Origin: Gossypium raimondii
Taxonomy: Eukaryota; Streptophyta; Magnoliopsida; Malvales; Malvaceae
DNA: 64,000 nucleotides
NCBI RefSeq assembly: GCF_025698545.1
Contig: NC_068571.1
Location: 44,239,733 to 44,303,732, forward strand
Direction: 5' to 3'
Position numbers and translations under genes: made by a program. The notes under the pieces are model-generated. The model was not told where the DNA came from. It did no database searches and worked only from the letters and a program-made list of their open reading frames with translations. Below are positions 34,470 to 50,600 of this stretch, piece by piece; position 1 is the first letter of the stretch, and the number at the start of each line of letters is the position of its first letter.

Positions 34470-36365
34470 CCCTCTTCTATTTCTCTTTATACCCCCCAAA
34501 ACAAAACCCTCAATTTCAAAACTTACCCAATTCCCCTCCCTTTGGTTATTAATCCAATCCCCAAGGTAATATTTCTCTCATTAAAAATTATCACTTTTTA
34601 TGAATTCCTGTTTTTGAATCTTGGGTTCTTGATGATCAAATCCCTGTTCATATTCATGGGTTGTATTTTTTTTCCTGTTGTATTTATGCTGTTGTAACCT
34701 GAAAATTAGGGCGTAATTAGCTTTTTCTTATACGATGGATAGGGTTTGTTGTTTTGTAATTGAGGAGTTTTGGATGTTTAGTCAAATGATTTGAGCGGTT
34801 GTATGGTTCTATTTGTGATAGATTAAAATCTGGGTTGTTTATGTGTTAATTTGGGTATTATAATTCATTCACAATGTCTTTTTGTAGTTCCCCTGTATTT
34901 GAACCTAGTTCGTATCTGTTTTTAATTGTTCCGAACACCCTCTTCGGGACTACGATATTAGTTTGAACTTTGAATTATCATTGAGCCAGTAATTGAGGAA
35001 GAATGTGAGACCTGATTCTGGGTCGATATTAACGGTATCTTTTTATCATATGTTGTGGCTTCTGCATAGCCAGCTTTGAAGTTGAAATTGGATTCAGGGA
35101 TGAGTTGGTTAATCGTAGGGATATTGCATAAACTGATGTTGTATGATCTCGGGTAGCTTTCAGAGGGCACTTAATACATATCGGTTTTTAACTGTTCTGA
35201 ATGCCCCCTTGGCGACTTTGATATTATGAACTTTGAATCATTCGTAAACCTCAAGAGTATAGGGTAAGTTAAGAGGAAGATGAGACGATTTAACCTTAAT
35301 CCTATCTTGATTCTGGGTGGATAAACCGATAAGGTATAGGACATTGATGAGATATATATATATATATGTACGTATGCATTTTTCTATCATGTGTTATGGC
35401 TTCTATGTAGCGAGGGTTGAACCGTTGAAGTTGAAAAGGAACCATGAGGTGTGGTGGTTGCTCACCTTATCCTTTAACCATGTGGTCAGAGGTTTGATCC
35501 CCACTCACGGGAATGGAACACATTTCATGGCCAGCCATTTATCTTATCGGAGAGCACCTGTGGTGAGGGGATTAGTCACTGCTGCTGGCGGTGGATACCC
35601 TGGTTATGATCAAGAAAAAGAAAGTTGAAATGGGATTCAGGGATGAGTTGGATGATCATAGTAGTATTGCATAAACTGAAATAGAATGATCTTTTCTAGC
35701 TTTTTAAAGGTTTGATACTACGTTAGCCATATGTTGTGCCTATATGCTTGTTATGCTTTGTGCCTCGCTCGTACATGCATTTAGAATTGTTTCTGGATAA
35801 GTACAATATCGGTGAGGATCATTAAAGCTATGCTTGTTTAAATTATTCTAAGTTGCCATAGAGAAAAACTTATATGCTTGTTCTTTAATTCTTGTGTTGT
35901 GTTTTCATCAGTGAGAGAATGCAAGATCCGAGGGTGCTGCTGTTAGAGGAAGATTTGAATCCTAAGATACGGAAAAAGAAAAGCTCTGCTAACAAGGCAC
36001 CGCTGTTTCCGTTGGAAAGGAATGATATCAAAGGGGTTCAACAGGTACAGGGATCTGTACCATTAAGAACAGGGAAAAAGACATCGAAAAGGAACTCGAA
36101 GAATGAAATCTCTCCTATATTTCAGCAACCCGAGAGATCTAACTCAGATTCATTACCAGACTCTTCTACATCCGGGAATGAGTACCGCGCACTGAGGCGT
36201 AAGTACTTGCTATTGGAAGAAGAAAGCTTTACATTAGGTAAAGAGCTTAAAGATGTTGAAGATGAAGTCAAGGCACTTGAAGACGAGAAGCTTGCTTTAC
36301 TGGATCAACTTGTCGTATTAGAAGGTTTAATGGATCCTTCTGAAATGCAAACTCATGGAGCTTAG
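34470..36365 (+). CDS. Small coiled-coil protein of unknown function
   Basis: The coding exon is 35919-36365 (148 residues, MQDPRVLLLEEDLNPK start, stop TAG). The acceptor TTTCATCAG ends at 35911, eight bases before the ATG. A 5'UTR exon very likely lies at about 34470-34565, ending CCAAG|GTAAT, giving a 1346-bp 5'UTR intron. The N-terminal half is basic and low-complexity (RKKKSSANK, GKKTSKRNSKN), probably disordered. The C-terminal third is a clear acidic coiled coil (EYRALRRKYLLLEEE... EVKALEDEKLALLDQLVVLEGL). I do not recognise a named family; it looks like a conserved plant protein that could act as an adaptor or nuclear factor, but nothing in the sequence proves it. Confidence 0.78.
34919..35715 (+). 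repeat. Tandem duplication in the 5'UTR intron
   Basis: Copy A (about 34919-35166) and copy B (about 35183-35715) share blocks such as TTTTTAATTGTTCCGAACAC / GTTTTTAACTGTTCTGAATG, TATGTTGTGGCTTCTGCATAG / GTGTTATGGCTTCTATGTAG and GGATTCAGGGATGAGTTGG. Copy B is longer because it holds a SINE and a (TA)n run. Confidence 0.75.
35440..35621 (+). mobile_element. tRNA-derived SINE in the 5'UTR intron
   Basis: It begins AACCATGAGGTGTGGTGG, has a B-box-like GGTTTGATCCCC at 35491-35502 and an A-box-like GGTGGTTGCTCACC ahead of it, and ends A-rich (CAAGAAAAAGAA). It is flanked by AAGTTGAAAAGG (35428-35439) and AAGTTGAAATGG (35622-35633), a 12-bp duplication with one mismatch. The paralogous intron copy at about 35078-35090 holds the uninterrupted target (GAAGTTGAAATTGGATTCAG). 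Confidence 0.82.
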
Positions 36366-36429
36366 CTCGATACATTACTAGTCTTGGTGTATGTGATTTT
36401 CGTAGTTCTTTCGAGGGAAGAATTGGAAA

Positions 36430-37296
36430 TACTAAGACATGAGATCGTGAAGGGAATTCCAGGTTTTGTTGTGCAGGTGTAACCTACATTATACTAACTG
36501 AAGTTTGTCTGGCTGGAGTGATAGTAGAGTTGAGCTGCTTCTATGAAATGTAACTAGTTATGGTATAGTTTGTGGATGAGATTTGCTATAAATATGGTAT
36601 AATTTTCGTAATATGTTTGAAATAGGAGCGAATGAGAACCCTATACCTCGGCTTGATTCCCTCAGTTCATAGCAATCCCATTGTTTTCTTCCTTCTCTTT
36701 ATTTACAAAAAATTTAGAGAAAATAACAGTTTATGATTTACAAATCAATTTTTAGAAAACAACACTCGTAATTAATTCAATTCTTGAAATTTTTTATGCT
36801 TGATGGAAAATGAATTTTAAAAAGATAGCTATTGTAATTTTTAACATATTAGATCTATGTCATCATATCCAAAGATAGAATTTAATGTCCAAGATGATGA
36901 TTAGAAGGACTTGTTTGATATGATACTATTACTTTGACGATTTAATTAGAACCAATGTAATTGGAATTAAACCGAACTAGTTGGATTGAGAATCGACTGG
37001 TGTACCGATTTGAATAACGGGATTGAACCGATCACTAAGTAGGACATTTAAAATCAATAAAAAAATTGAATAAATTGAATTATAATTTTTTTAATTATTA
37101 TTGAATCGACGGTTAAAGAGTTTGGAATATGTGATGAAATTAATCCTAAATTTATTTAGAAAGTATGACGTGGGATTTATTTTATACCAAATCCCGGATC
37201 GGAATCTGAGGATAAGCCTAGACTTGGCAAATAAATGCAAAAGAGAGTTGAATCTGAAATATTTTCAGTTAATATTTAGAAAATAAAAAATCTTTT
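36430..37296. other. 3'UTR and intergenic sequence
   Basis: The first part is the 3'UTR of the coiled-coil gene. A dispersed repeat fragment at about 36930-37120 (ATTAAACCGAACTAGTTGG, GGGATTGAACCGATCAC) matches 10560-10810 in inverse orientation. No other gene is seen. Confidence 0.45.
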
Positions 37297-37840
37297 TAGT
37301 ACATTGAAAATTAAATTCTATATTTCATTTCAAATGAAAAACAGAATTTAGTGGCGATTGTTTTATCTGTTTGAATGCAATATCAATTAATATTATAGAG
37401 GACTCTAAAATCACTTACAAATGAAGTATAATCTTCGAAGTTGAATATTCCTTTTCGTAAAAAAACAAAAAGAAGCTTAAGGATATTTAAAAATTATGAA
37501 TCTCGAAATTATTTTTAATAGAAAATCTATGATTTACTACCATCATAATATGTGATTTTGATTCCATGCTTGTTGACTAAGTTTTAAATAATATATTTTT
37601 ATAAACAAATAATATTATGTAATTGTGAGAGAATTAATACTAAATTGACATAATTTATAAATATTAAGAATTAAAGTTGTTATTATGTAAATTTTAAAAG
37701 ATAAAATTAGGATGCACAACAAAAAAATAAAATTAAATAGTTAGATAAAAAAAGAATTTACAAAAAGTTAAAATAATTGATAATGAAAAAGAAAAATAAC
37801 CAACTCTGACATGAACCAAGTAAAATAAAAAAAATCCTAT

Positions 37841-37850
37841 CTATAAATAG
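37841..37850 (+). promoter_or_regulatory. TATA box of BGLU copy 1
   Basis: CTATAAATAG lies about 91 bases before the start codon, inside AAAATCCTATCTATAAATAGC, a block also present at 41569-41578 before copy 2. Both copies therefore seem to have kept their core promoter. Confidence 0.8.
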
Positions 37851-37940
37851 CGGAGTCCTTCTTCACAATCTCAATCATTCATTCATTCACTGTTTAGTTT
37901 CCTACATTTTCTTTGATTTTTCGCAGTTTAGGTTACAGTG

Positions 37941-40650
<2,710 letters not shown>

Positions 40651-41568
40651 ATTGCAGCAAGAATCAGTTCATTGAGAGGGATAATGGGAAACAAAATAAA
40701 AAGTAGGAGGATTAGCATTGAAAATGCTAGAAGTTTTCTTTTGAGCTGTTTCCTTAGGCCTTAGTTTTTTTTTTTTTCCTTTTTAGATCCAAATAATTAG
40801 CTTGTATCTTAGGTTTTGTTTCATAATGATAAAGCGACGGTTGTGTATTTTGGATGTGGTTATTATGATTATAGACGTAATAAATGCTATTGCGAGATAG
40901 ATATGGATATTCATGGTTTACAATATATTCTATTAATATTTACTAGACAAAATTTTTCAAAAAAAACTTTGAAGTACATTGAAAATTAAATTTGATAACT
41001 TTATTTCATTTTCTAGTTATAAACAATAAAGAAATATGACTTGAAAGTAAAGATTTGAATAAATGAAAGAATTTGGTAGGTTTTAAGAGTAATTTTAAAA
41101 TTATTAATCATTTGAATAAATAATCAGTTGTAACATAGAGACTCTAAAATAGATGTAATACATTGTTTAAAGAATATACGAAGGGTTAGTATTAGGTTTA
41201 GATTGGCTGAAATTTAGTTAAAATTTTTGAAAACATATTTTTATGATTATATCAGCAATAATCCGATAAAAGGAAGATTATTGAAAGTCATATCGTAATA
41301 TTTTTAAAAATATATTTTGTTGTTATCGAATTCGAACATAAATAATAAAATGAATATATTTTAAAATATATTCGATTCAATTTAAATTTAATTTTTAAAT
41401 TATTAAATTTCACTTATAAAAAATCATATCATTATTACTTTTTTAAATATATTAATTGTTATCTTAAATTAACTAAACTAAAATCTAAATTTGTGAAAAT
41501 TAACTATCAAATCCATTAAATGTTGTGTGGACCATCATTCATTCTATGCCATTAAAAAAAAATCCTAT
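40651..41568 (+). other. Copy 1 3'UTR and promoter region of copy 2
   Basis: The 3'UTR to about 40900 matches that of copy 2 (53010-53245). From 40971 the sequence GAAGTACATTGAAAATTAAA repeats TTAGTACATTGAAAATTAAA of 37297, marking the left edge of the duplicated unit. The rest is AT-rich. Confidence 0.65.
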
Positions 41569-41578
41569 CTATAAATAG
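41569..41578 (+). promoter_or_regulatory. TATA box of BGLU copy 2
   Basis: CTATAAATAG about 70 bases upstream of the ATG, in the same AAAATCCTATCTATAAATAGC context as copy 1. Confidence 0.8.
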
Positions 41579-41647
41579 CTGTTCATTCATTCATTGAATG
41601 TTATTTTTCTACATTTTCTTTGATTTTTCACAGTTAAAGTTACAGTG

Positions 41648-44600
41648 ATGAAGCGAATGCTGTTATGCTTCGCTTTTGCTGTGATCATCGGCATCGGAAA
41701 TGTGGCGGTGATGGACACTGGAGGGCTTAGCAGAGAGAGCTTTCCGATGGGCTTTGTGTTCGGAACTTCAACTTCAGCTTATCAAGTTGAAGGGATGGCT
41801 AATAAGGGTGGCCGAGGACCTAGCATTTGGGATGTTTATGTAAAACAACCAGGTAATACTAATACTAATTAATACCTCTAAAATTGAAATCGATTCTAAT
41901 TCAAATCAACTTGAGTTTATATGACTATTTTGTGGATTCAAATTGAGCTGATTTCTTTTTTTCATAAGGTTTTTAAACTATTAGTAAATTTATGTTTTGA
42001 TTATTCAATTTCAAAAAGTTACAAAATTGTCACTGAGCTATTCTAAAGTCTTTTATTTAAGTCAATGAGCTGTTAAAATCGTTGTTGTATGATCTAGTTC
42101 AAATTCACGTTGTCTGCACTAATTAAAAGCTCTCATTTCCCTTCTCTTTTGCATTGCAGTTTTTTTATTATTATACAATAACTTTAAATGTCACAAATTT
42201 ACGAACTAAAATTTAAACAACTTCCTTCTTTAATCTTTAACACTATCTCTCTGATCGACTTGAATCTAAGATATGTACTTCTCCTCATCGATGGGTATCG
42301 ATCTAGAGCACCAATCATCGAATTGTCACCTGGTGCTTGTTATTGGACTTAAAAAAAACTTTTGAATAGTTCAATGATCATTTTGTAACTTTTTAGAATT
42401 GAGTGACAACAAAGTCAACTTAATGATAGTTTAGTGACATTGGGTGTTGCTTATCTTTTTTCTTTTTTTTGGAAATTTAAGTGAAACTTGATAAATTTAG
42501 GGTAAAAGACCTCTTCAATCCCTCTTAATTTTGATATTTAGAAAATTGTTCTCTCTAACAAAAAGCGGAGCAATTTCGTTAATTTTAAAAGTAAGTAACT
42601 AAGGACAATTAATAATTTCACTTTTTATGGCAATTTATCTTTTTTATTGGTGTAATAACAAATTTAAATTTTAATATTTACATATCTTGTCAATTTGATT
42701 CCAATTATAAAAAAATCTAAAAATAATAAAATTATTAGTTAGTCATAAAATTCTTATAAATAGAATCAAGTTAATAGAATTTTTAAAGATTGAGAAATAA
42801 ATTATTATTATACGGATCAAAAGTAGAATAAATGATAGAATCTTTAGTTATTCACTTGGTAACTAAATTATTTCACCTTTTTAGAGGGATCAATTTACTA
42901 AATATTAAAATTGAGAAAGATAGAAAAATCTTTTTACCTAAATTTATCAAGAAATCACAATTTTAAAATAAAATGCTTGTGCCCAAGAGACTGGTCGTGG
43001 GATGTCTACTGTTTGGCGTCATTTATTATATAATTAATTGTTTCTACTTAGAAAATTAGCAATTAATTGGCAGTTAATGGTTTAAATAAAAGGAGAAAAA
43101 GGATTTGCATTGAAAAATATAGATTTTTTATTAACTAATTAAATCAATTTCAGAGAGAAAATCAACATATTCAATCCAAGTCACTATCACAATTTCCTAA
43201 TTTTTGATGTATCTTAATTAAATGACTGTGATCTCCTCAATTTTATCTTTTCACTATAGTCCTACAAAACCCACTATAATGTCAAACATTACCCAATTAA
43301 TTACAATTAATATATATTTTTGGTAAATTGTGTTACTACTTTGTTCGTTTGCAAATGTTGGAACAGGCCACATTGCCAATAATGATACTGCTGATGTGGC
43401 TGATGATCAGTACCACCATTACAAGGTAACTTAAAATTTTGCTTCACTTTGAAAAAATCTTCCATTTGCACTCATTTAAAATAATTTTGTATTAGCTATT
43501 GTTGAAACAAAAATTGGGATAAACATAACAAATCTAAAATGTAAGTGAGTCAAAGAGATAAGTAAAGAGAAAATCAATACATAATTTTTATTAATGCAAT
43601 TCAGATTCACCAATCCTACGTCTGTGGAACCTTACTTAAAAAATGATTCTATTTAACAATTCATTCGGTATAACTACCGGCTAAAACTCAATCTTCTCTC
43701 TCAATGGATAATTATAGCCCCAAACCTAAATTTTAATAAATTACTCTCCATAAATATCTCACATTACATCCAATATCTCTTTATAAACAATCCCTATTAA
43801 AATTCCTAAACAAGGAGCGAGTTCCTAAACAAAGAATGTCTAAATACACTCAAATGACTAAAGAGGAAGTCAATCAATAGTCTATTTATAGATTAATACA
43901 AGAGTCCTTTCAACAAGGTTTTGATAGACTTTAAACTTTTATCTAAAAGCTGGATTTATCACTTAAATTATCTTGAGTAATTATTTTATAAAAGACTCAT
44001 AAACAAATCTTCTAGCAACTTCAAATACTCTCTTACGAAAAAAGAAAGGATAAGGATAAACATATTCAATTATCTCAAGCTTCTCTACTTCTTCATGCCA
44101 TTTAAAAGATAAAATGATAATTCTATAGTGTAGCACAAAATTCTCTTCTTTTTTTTTTGTTCTTTTTTCTTTTTGCTACTTAGAACATTTAAAATACCCA
44201 AATATGTCATTTTTGACTGTCCCAAAAACAACTATCCTAATTGTTGTTCGAGCATAGATAGTTAAAATTCCTAACACACTCTTTTTTAACATAATATAAA
44301 TTAGAATATAATCATAATATGATCTAATTAATATTAAGATGTTTTGCTTTAATTCATGCCCCACTATTTTTCTATAGGAAGATGTAGATTTACTGGCAAA
44401 GTTCAATTTTGATGCTTATCGGTTCTCTATTTCGTGGTCAAGGATCTTTCCTGGTATTGCAACAATGGCTCAATTTTTTTTAATTATTGTTCCATTTGCT
44501 TTTCTTCTTCTTTAATTACCATTTTTAAATTAATCGTATGATTTATTTTATATTTTTGTAGAGGGAGTTGGAAAAGTGAATTGGGCAGGAGTTGCTTATT

Positions 44601-47600
44601 ACAATAGGATGATCAATTACTTGGTTAAGAAAGGTAAATGAAATGAATTTACATTATTTGATAGCAATTTTCAATTTTATAATAAAGTAATCGTATCAAA
44701 TATTTATTGTGACACCCTACATCAATTCAGTTGTTGAGTTTGAATGTGAAGCACCACATTTGTTACTAGAGCAACTCGGACTAACTTCTCTTTCAATGTC
44801 AACACAAGCATCAAGCATTTATCATATTATATGAACCATTCATTTTAATTATAAATAAATTCAAGTCATTCCAAACACTTTAAAATAATTTTTTAGACAA
44901 GTTCTAGGTGTTTGGAGATTATCTTAGACCAAATTTGGGTATCCCTAGGTCAAAACAAGTCAAAGCAGGGAGAAACCCTGTTCTGACATACTTGTACAAG
45001 TAGAAGTCTAGACTTTTATCGGTAGAAGTCCCTGCTATTGTTCATTTTTGGCTACTGACTTGTACCGATACATTTGACCACTTGTATTGGTAGAAGTTTG
45101 TCAAGACCCAAAAATGACCCCAAAACACACCTAATTTGAACCAAAACAATACCAAATCATTTCCAAACATTAGGAGACACTAAAATCAAGTTATAAACAC
45201 CGTCTAAGCATAGTCAACCGCATTCAAACACATGGTTACAATCCTGTACTCAACATCACAATTTATTGCATCAATTCCATTTACTTGGCATGTAAGTAAG
45301 ACACCAAACATAACTTAAACATGTCATTAAGGTCATGTGTTTCATCATAGGTATAGCATTACATGATTACTTATCATTATACAAATATAACCACACTTTA
45401 ATCACAAGCCATTAGCTTATAGGTACTAAAAAATTAATATGGACTCCAGACTAAATAACAACTTTAGGTACATGCCAACTTGCTTCAAAATGGAACAAAA
45501 CTATAAAAAAAACTTTGTTGAGTTGGAATTTGAGTCCTGAATGCTGCCGACCTCTTCACTATTGAGATCTAGTCAAAACCTACATACGGAGATAAACAAA
45601 ATTGAACGTTGAGCAAAGAAGTTCAGTAGTGTTATCATAATTTGAATTAAAGAGGTAAACATAAAACAATGACAAATAACAATAGTATTAAAGTCTAATT
45701 ATCGAACTGATTCGACTTAACACATTAAAATTCCTACTTCATACATTACCATATATCAATGTGCCTTCCAGAATTGCATCTCAATCTCATGTCCCAAGTA
45801 ATTTAATATGTTTCATGATGTTGTTTTTATTTCACTTCTATTCTTTCATGACATCAATTATTCTTCAAAACATCTAGCTTAATTAGCATCACTTTAGTTT
45901 CCATCACAACTTTATATCACTGATTTAATAACTATAGCACTTAATAACCATCTTATTTGAAACATAGCATAAAGCATAGTAACTTACCTGTTCACTTATC
46001 ATACCTTGGATTGTCATTAACTATGTTCATAAACAAACATATAAGTTAAGTCATGCTTTCATTTATGATAAATTTGAATCAACAATTAAACATCAAGTTA
46101 AACATGGAATAAGAATATATTAAGTTAACACATACCGAATTAAGGTTATCTGTCTACGACCCTCATCTTCCCTTTAACCTTTAATGTCCCAGCGTTGTCT
46201 CAATAATTTGGTTTGACAATAAAGATGAATTTGGGAAAGTTTTTCTCCTTTCTTTCTCTTTTGGTTCGATGGGAGAGAAGATGAAATGAGTTAATTTGGT
46301 TCTCTCTCCCACTCACCAACATATTAACATGAATAAATTAATTAAATTAAGAAAAATCTAATAATCCTATGGCATCAACTAATGTGACATTATTTAGTGG
46401 AATCCTATTAGTTTTGACGTCCAAGATTTTGATATAACAACATTTAAGATAAAATTTTATTTATATTTTCGAGTCATTTGGTGAAAATAATTATTAGAAA
46501 TTTTGTTAAACATTTTTAAATCATTTCAAAGACTTGTAAAAGTACTTAAAAACATGTTTAAATGTGTTTTAATTTATCTAAATTCTTTTGAGTCAACCCA
46601 AAATGTTTTTAAACTCATTTTATATAAATCTAGGAAGTTGTACCAATACTTGGGGGGAAGTTCTACCAGTAGAAGTAAGTCAGAGAGCACTTCAAGCATA
46701 CCTCCATACTTCTACCGATACTTAAGGGGACTTCTACCCATACAAGTTTGCTTCTATCTATACTTCTTGTGAGTTGTATTAATACGGGTCTATCTGCAAT
46801 GCTTCCAATGGCTAGAAACTATTGATCGCCTCCAAATGTGTGAATGTTTAGAGTAAAAATCGTGCAAATAAAAATAAAAATATTTAAGTGCGGTATTTGC
46901 AAGCGTACAAGTCAAATTGTAATATCGTTTTGTTTACAATAAAATACGTGAGAAGTATTCTGAGGATCGTACCTAAAGGAATACAGATTGGAGAAATTAT
47001 TATTAAATTAATTACAAAAAATAATTATTAATCTAATCAAGTCACGAATTAGTAGTGTTGATCCAAATTAATATATTAATTAAAATAATTAAATTAACTA
47101 ACTTGAATTAACCTATTAGAATTTCCTATTCCTAGTGTCAGTGATGCGAGCCTCTAGCCTATGATCGATTAAATTCCTAATTATCTAATTAAATATTTAA
47201 TTATCATTGATTGAGTTATTTACCACCCTTAGCTAAGAATACCCTCTCGGTCTCATCTTCACTAAAGATTACCACCTAAGTCAACCTTCTAGTCTCTTCC
47301 TAGGCATATGGATGCCCTCTCGGTCTCACCACTTGGCACAAGTTATACTTGACAGGATACCCTTTCGGTCTCACTTGTTTCAGCATTCTACTAGGAGTGT
47401 CACTCCCTAATATACTAAGTACTCTTGAATAAACAACCAATTTCAAATAAATAATCACTAAACAGATAAATCAGTTTAATAACCGAATCATGCAAGATAT
47501 AAATAAATCACAATAATCTATCCTAATATTCATATAAACATTAATTAGCTAGATTAACGGAAGATAAATAAAATAATAGAAGATAAGAGTTAAGAGAATT

Positions 47601-50600
47601 CTCATGGATAAATATATTGAACTGCGAGTTCTGAACAATCTCCACTCACAAACGTTTCACATCGGAATAGAATCTTCCGACTACGGAAGAATAAAAATAA
47701 ACTAAAACTAAAGAACTGAAGAAAGAAAATTGTATATAGAAATATCTGTGTTTGATGCCCTAATTTGTGTATAGAAGCCTCTTATTTATAGGCTAAAATA
47801 TGTGCACTTTATGCTTGATATGCCTCCAATACTAATAAATGCTTGATATCAAACGGTACCTTTGACTGCTTACAAATAAGGCTATTGATGTCATTCCACG
47901 CACAAGCTACTATGCCACATCAGGATGCCAAGGATTACCTCATCGGGATGTTGCACATAATTCAGACCTCGGATGCTTTGCAGTTGTCGTGTCGCGCCAC
48001 AGGATGCTTGTGTCGACCTTCATTCCATGCAGTCTTGGGCCCAAAATGACTTCCTGCACACCTAATTAACCTATTAGAACTTCTTGAGCCCCGAATCGAC
48101 CTTACAAGTTATCAACACATCAGAAAATGTGTAAAAATGTTTATTTTATTAGCTTTTACTACTAGCCTACTAATTGCTGAAAATGCAATAATTAATATTA
48201 AAACTGCTAAAAAACAAGCTCTTTAAGTGCAAAAAAAATACTAAAATTACTACTACATTTGACGTCAGATCAGTTATCCGTAACGGCTATAAACGGTCAC
48301 AAATTTTTCCCTTTTTATATATACACACAAGAACACTTCAAGGTACAAGAGATGAACATTCAAACATAGAAATCAAGAGAAAAACCTTAAATTCTTCATT
48401 TTCTCTTGTAGATATCTCTTAGGTGCTTATTGTTAGATCTTTTTATCATTGTCATTTCAATTCTTTAAGGGAGAAAACTTAATACTTGTAAACACACACC
48501 TTTGAGAGGTTTTTATTATTTACATCTTTCTTTTGTATTGCAAGAGCCACTTAAAATTTTTGAAGTATAAAACCTTAAGTAATTTGTAAAGGGTTATAGT
48601 TTAACCTTGTAAAAACTAGAGGGTTCTAATTTAACCACAAAAATTAAGGGGAAGGTTCTATCTTATCCTTGTGAAAAAAATAACAATTGTAAAGGTTATA
48701 CCTTCTCCTTAAAAGGCAATAATTTCAACTAAAGTGTTGGTAAATCATTGGTTGAGGTATACCAAGGTAGTGGAAGTAAGTGATTGAGGTAGCACCACTA
48801 TAAATTGAATCGTCCAAACTTTTCTTTTCTTCCCTCATTATTTAGAAAAGTTTGCAAAGATTTTTAAAATACCAATTCACCTTTTTCTTAGTTTTTTCGA
48901 CTTAACAAATTCTATGGTCATGATCTTGTTAGGCCCTTATCCTTATATAATTAAGGAATAATTATTTTTAAGGGCATGTTTAATAGCCCAACAAAGGCTT
49001 GCTCTAAGCTTAAATTACGTCCTACATTTTACTCACCTTGCAATTTAGTCATTGTATTATTTATATACTAGCTTAATAAATTTAATTACTAATAAATTTT
49101 ATTTCCTAATTTTGTGTTCGAATCATCACATTCTCATCTAAAATTTTCAGACAGCTCGACTTAACCAATTCAAATTTAATACTGAAATTTTCAACACCGA
49201 TAAAAATCAAGTCATTACAATTATCTTTTATTGCGTCGAGGTTTTGGGACCTTAAGCACCTAGATTCTAGACCTTGGCTTTTTATTTCTATGAAATATTG
49301 AACACTTTATCTAATTTATTGCTTTTGCAGGCATTACTCCCTATGGAAACTTATACCACTCTGATCTCCCTCTAGCTCTTCAGGAGAAGTACAATGGGTT
49401 CTTGAACCACCAATTTGTGTAAGTAGAACAACATTTTTCCTATTTCTGACACAAATTCATTATATGGGATTCGATGATCCAAATATATGAAAAGAAACTT
49501 AGAAAAAGTTGAATGAGTTGAATATTAATTATGTTGATGAAACTTAAGTAATATTGTAATTGTGTAATCTCAAATTTGATCTAAGAGGTTAACATTTAAT
49601 TTTGTGATTTTGTAGAGAGGATTATGTCGATTATGCAGAGTTTTGCTTTAAGACATTTGGTGATAGAGTTAAGAATTGGTTTACCTTTAATGAACCAAGG
49701 ATTGTGGCTGCTCTTGGCTTCGATAATGGTGTCATTCCTCCCTTAAGGTGTTCCAAGGAAGTTGGAAATTGCAATACTGGAAACTCAGCCATTGAACCTT
49801 ACATTGTTGGACATAATTTGATCTTATCCCATGCCAAAGCAGTGAAAAAATATCGTGAAAAATATCAGGTCTATTCATCTTTCCATTGTGAAAAAATAGG
49901 AGGTGATAGTTTCATTTATATTCACCATTTATATATATCATAATTGTTCGATTATGATAATCCTAAGGATTATAAACTTATATAAAGTTAGATATATCTT
50001 CAGGCAAAGCAGAAAGGGAGAATTGGCATTCTCTTGGATTTTAATTGGTATGAACCTCTTACAAGATCAAAAGCTGATAACTATGCAGCTCAAAGAGCTA
50101 GAGATTTTCATGTTGGTTGGTATGTTCAATATTATGTTAAAAATTCTATTATATAGACTTTTTATGCGTGGTTTAAAAATTCTTAAATGTAATTCACTTT
50201 TCGAACAGGTTTCTACATCCCATTCGATACGATGAATATCCAAAAACAATGCAAGAAATTATTGGAGAAAGGTTACCTAAGTTTACTGAGGAAGAGGTTA
50301 AGATGGTGAATGGCTCATTTGATTATGTAGGCATTAACCAATATACTACTCGTTATATTTCTAGCCCTAAAACACCATCAAATGTCACAAGCTACCAGAC
50401 AGACTGGAATGCAACCTTTGCTAGTTAGTTTTTCTATCATAACTAGTGAACAAATTTATTTATTTAATTATTCGCAATTGATGTTTTACATCGTGTTCAC
50501 AATTTATAGCCACAAAGAATGGAGTGCAAATTGGTCTAAGGGTAATTTCAATAGGATTAGAACCCATCACTCTTCATTATTTCCCTTTTATTATGGCCTC

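Larger units (their letters stand above)
44708..49219. mobile_element. Probable solo gypsy LTR with nested insertions, intron 4
   Basis: Starts TGTGACACCCTACATC and ends AAGTCATTACA, with loosely inverted termini (TGTGAC / GTCATTACA). The flanking pentamers are TTTAT and ATTAT, four of five alike. Its middle is split by a Copia-like LTR (about 46411-48993). The two outer parts together give about 1.9 kb. No PBS or coding sequence is found, so recombination between LTRs is likely. Confidence 0.5.
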
